Of a stretch of DNA of 15,488 nucleotides, positions 13,678-15,488 are shown piece by piece. The notes beneath the pieces were generated by a model that was not told the DNA's origin, searched no databases, and worked only from the letters and a program-made list of their open reading frames with translations. Made by a program: the position numbers and the translations under genes. Each line of letters opens with the position of its first letter. The first letter of the stretch is position 1. The stretch is taken from assembly GCA_964503335.1 (NCBI GenBank), contig CAZCZZ010000077.1, forward strand, positions 1 through 15,488. The letters run 5' to 3'. Source of the DNA: CAZCZZ01 sp964503335 (GTDB lineage: Bacteria > Verrucomicrobiota > Kiritimatiellia > CAIVKH01).

Positions 13678-13739
13678 GCCGCTCGCGGAGCGGCTACTAC
13701 ACCCTCGACAAGCGCTGTAGTAGCGCCTCCGCGAGGCGC
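13678..13739. repeat. Inverted pair of REP-like hairpins sharing the TGTAGTA motif
   Basis: GCCGCTC-GCG-GAGCGGC (13678-13694) is followed by TACTACA (13695-13701); after 14 bases comes TGTAGTA (13716-13722) and GCGCCTC-CGC-GAGGCGC (13723-13739). Each unit is TGTAGTA plus a 7-bp hairpin with a 3-base loop; the units face each other so TACTACA and TGTAGTA can also pair, giving a cruciform. A further stem follows directly, GGGCCGT (13740-13746) with ACGGCCC (13765-13771). The 256-base gap 13575-13830 holds these elements and no gene that I can support. Confidence 0.65.
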
Positions 13740-13830
13740 GGGCCGTGCCGTATGGGGGTGCGTGACGGCCCTTATGGCATGCCCTCTGCTTTAGTAAGCC
13801 CGGAGCCAAAGGGTTCCAGGGGCTATTCTT

Positions 13831-15488
13831 ATGGATTGGGTGCAAACAGGCCTGCTGGTGGCGGGTCTACTTCTTGCGGCGCGCGTTCTGCCGGTCATTG
13901 TGACATGGCGGAAGCTGTGTGCTTTGCCCTTCCTGAGGGACCGGTCGAGGCTTCTGCCGCAGGGCGAGGCCCCGCGTGAGTTTGTCAGCATCGTAAACCA
14001 CGCCACCGGAGCCCTCCGGTCGGTCGGTTTCGAATTCTCACATTTGGAGACGGTGGAGGCTGAAGCGCAGCCTGCCGCAACCCGCGAGTATCACGCCTAT
14101 TTCGCGAATCCGTCCCGCCGCGCGGTGGCGCTGGTGAAGCGCACGGAGATGCCGGGCCTATCCGCGGGTTATGACGTGGCATTCGCGACGTTCTTTGAAG
14201 ACGGGGGCGCGGCGGTGACGACATGCAACTCCACCGAGGCCTTCTTCCCGTCGCAACCCAACCGTTCCTGCCGGGACGCCGGGCCCTGCCATCTCGACAT
14301 GCATTGGGCGAGTCATCTTCGACACGTCGGCGACGTCATGAAGGGCCGGCAAGCGATTCAGCTTTCGCCTGACGAGATGCTTGTTGCATCGCAAACCCTG
14401 CGGGACGAGCTTTTCCGTTTCTGGGTCACATCCGGATTTCTCGTGCCTGCTGGAGTGTCGGGGCATTTCCGCGTGAATGCGCGTGCGGCGTATGCGCTGG
14501 CGCGCCGGCTGCGGAGCATGACCGGCAGCCTGCCCGCGACGCAGCGTCCCCCGATCCTCGCGCCTGCGGCGCGCGACGCGGACGTCGGGGCACACGTCCT
14601 GTTCTATGAACGCGTCCGGGAGCAGGAGCGCATGATGGCGGAGCGGAGAGGCGCACCGTGGCTCGTCTTCGCCGTGAGCATCGTGCTCTTCGCCGCGGCG
14701 TTCGGACTTCGCCTCGACCTGCGCCAGGTCCTCATTCTCACCGGCGTGGTTCTCTTCCACGAGCTGGGCCATCTGGTTGCGATGCGGGCCTTCGGATACA
14801 GGAACACGCGCATCCTCTTCCTCCCGTTCCTTGGCGCGGTGGCGACGGGACGCAAGGATGTTGTGAAGCCATGGCAGGAATTTATCGTCTACCTCGCGGG
14901 CCCGCTTCCCGGCATCGTCGCGGGCGCGGCCTGCGCCATTGCGGCCCTGCTCTTCCCGGTGCCGCCGCTCGTGGGCGAAATCGCGCTCTGGGCGCTGATC
15001 ATCAATTACCTGAACATGCTGCCTTTCCTGCCATTCGACGGGGGACGCATGATCGACAGTGCCTTGCTCGTCCGCTATCCGCGGGCCCGCTTCCTGTTCA
15101 CGGTCATCAGCGTCGCCTTCCTCGGGTTTGCTTATGCAGGAACCGGTGACGTGATCTTCCTGATTCTTGCCATCATCTTTGCGATGTCGCTGCCCTCCGA
15201 ATGGCGATTCGCGAAGGCCGCGCGTGCGCTTGAGGGTATGCGGGATCGGCTGGTGGACGCGCGCGAACGCCTGCACGCCATCTTCTGCATCATCGCCTCG
15301 GGATCGTTCGCCAACATCGCGCTGCCCGCCCGTATGATGATCGCAAAGCGGCTGGACCACCAATTCGCGGCGGCCACGCCCACGACGACGCTCAGCGTGG
15401 TTGGCGTGCTCACGTATGTCGGCGTGTGGATTGCACCCGTCATTGGTGTGGTCGGCGCAGGCTTCGGAGCCGGCCTTGTCTGGGCCTT
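13831..15488 (+). CDS. M50 (site-2 protease-type) intramembrane metalloprotease, 3' end missing
   Basis: An open frame runs from ATG 13831 to the window edge (552 codons, no stop). AGGGG (13818-13822) lies eight bases before the ATG. Residues 1-26 (MDWVQTGLLVAGLLLAARVL onward) are a membrane segment. Residues about 30-270 are soluble, with no fold I recognise. From residue 276 (APWLVFAVSIVLFAAAFGL) membrane segments resume: the zinc motif HELGH is at 310-314 (codons from 14758), then YLAGPLPGIVAG, and NMLPFLPFDGG at 395-405, where Asp403 is the third zinc ligand. These two motifs define S2P-type M50 proteases, which cut membrane proteins such as anti-sigma factors. Further hydrophobic segments follow, including one at the edge (GVLTYVGVWIAPVIGVVG). 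The soluble insertion between the first membrane helix and the catalytic core is unusual. Neither the substrate nor the C-terminal domain can be told from this part. Confidence 0.9.
   Translation, partial: MDWVQTGLLVAGLLLAARVLPVIVTWRKLCALPFLRDRSRLLPQGEAPREFVSIVNHATGALRSVGFEFSHLETVEAEAQPAATREYHAYFANPSRRAVALVKRTEMPGLSAGYDVAFATFFEDGGAAVTTCNSTEAFFPSQPNRSCRDAGPCHLDMHWASHLRHVGDVMKGRQAIQLSPDEMLVASQTLRDELFRFWVTSGFLVPAGVSGHFRVNARAAYALARRLRSMTGSLPATQRPPILAPAARDADVGAHVLFYERVREQERMMAERRGAPWLVFAVSIVLFAAAFGLRLDLRQVLILTGVVLFHELGHLVAMRAFGYRNTRILFLPFLGAVATGRKDVVKPWQEFIVYLAGPLPGIVAGAACAIAALLFPVPPLVGEIALWALIINYLNMLPFLPFDGGRMIDSALLVRYPRARFLFTVISVAFLGFAYAGTGDVIFLILAIIFAMSLPSEWRFAKAARALEGMRDRLVDARERLHAIFCIIASGSFANIALPARMMIAKRLDHQFAAATPTTTLSVVGVLTYVGVWIAPVIGVVGAGFGAGLVWA

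Noticed and set aside
14158..15363. A 401-codon minus-strand open frame
   Set aside because: It is antisense to the M50 protease, whose HELGH and DGG motifs are in the plus frame; its composition is His/Arg/Glu-rich without recognisable domains.

Overview
The window is GC-rich bacterial DNA, most likely from the PVC superphylum (Verrucomicrobiota or Kiritimatiellota-like, possibly a planctomycete). The reasons are several large exported proteins of types I recall from PVC secretomes, a shared C-terminal beta-rich module in two neighbouring secreted proteins, a C25 (gingipain-type) protease decorated with thrombospondin-type-3-like calcium repeats, and GTAG-footed REP-like hairpins. No 16S or other taxonomic marker is present, so this placement is inference.

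Layout, left to right. A truncated NYN-domain protein (minus strand) runs off the left edge. Divergent from it is a plus-strand pair: an atypical SDR fused to a DUF2867-like domain (YbjT-type), and, 29 bases later, a secreted inhibitory-type serpin with a predicted P1 arginine. A small acidic lipoprotein follows. Next is a glycine-rich RRM RNA-binding protein with a structured leader of about 190 bases and a strong intrinsic terminator. Convergent to these is a very large minus-strand gene (4017-9002) for an exported C25 cysteine protease. It carries four copies of a glycogen-binding-like beta module alternating with calcium-repeat blocks and two DNRLRE-like domains. Upstream of it, a 335-base spacer holds an alternating G4/C4 palindrome and a 153-base inverted-repeat element built from CGCGAATT units. 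Two further minus-strand genes for exported PVC-type proteins of unknown function (9338-10522 and 10574-12289) are 51 bases apart and probably co-transcribed.

The divergent spacer at 12290-12403 carries two near-identical TTCCAA-N3-TTGGAA palindromes about three helical turns apart. It leads to an rtcB-type RNA ligase gene whose reading frame is broken by one extra base near 12503. Downstream are three GTAG-footed REP-like hairpins. Last is an M50 (site-2-type) intramembrane metalloprotease gene that has HELGH and NxxPxxPxDGG motifs and runs off the right edge.

The genes do not form one obvious pathway. The recurring themes are secretion and proteolysis (C25 protease, serpin, M50 protease, secreted beta-rich proteins) and RNA handling (NYN, RRM, RtcB). 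I see no defence island, CRISPR array, tRNA, rRNA or intact transposase. The observations most worth following are the structured leader of the RRM gene, the frameshifted rtcB, the serpin/C25 pairing, and the three kinds of palindromic intergenic element.
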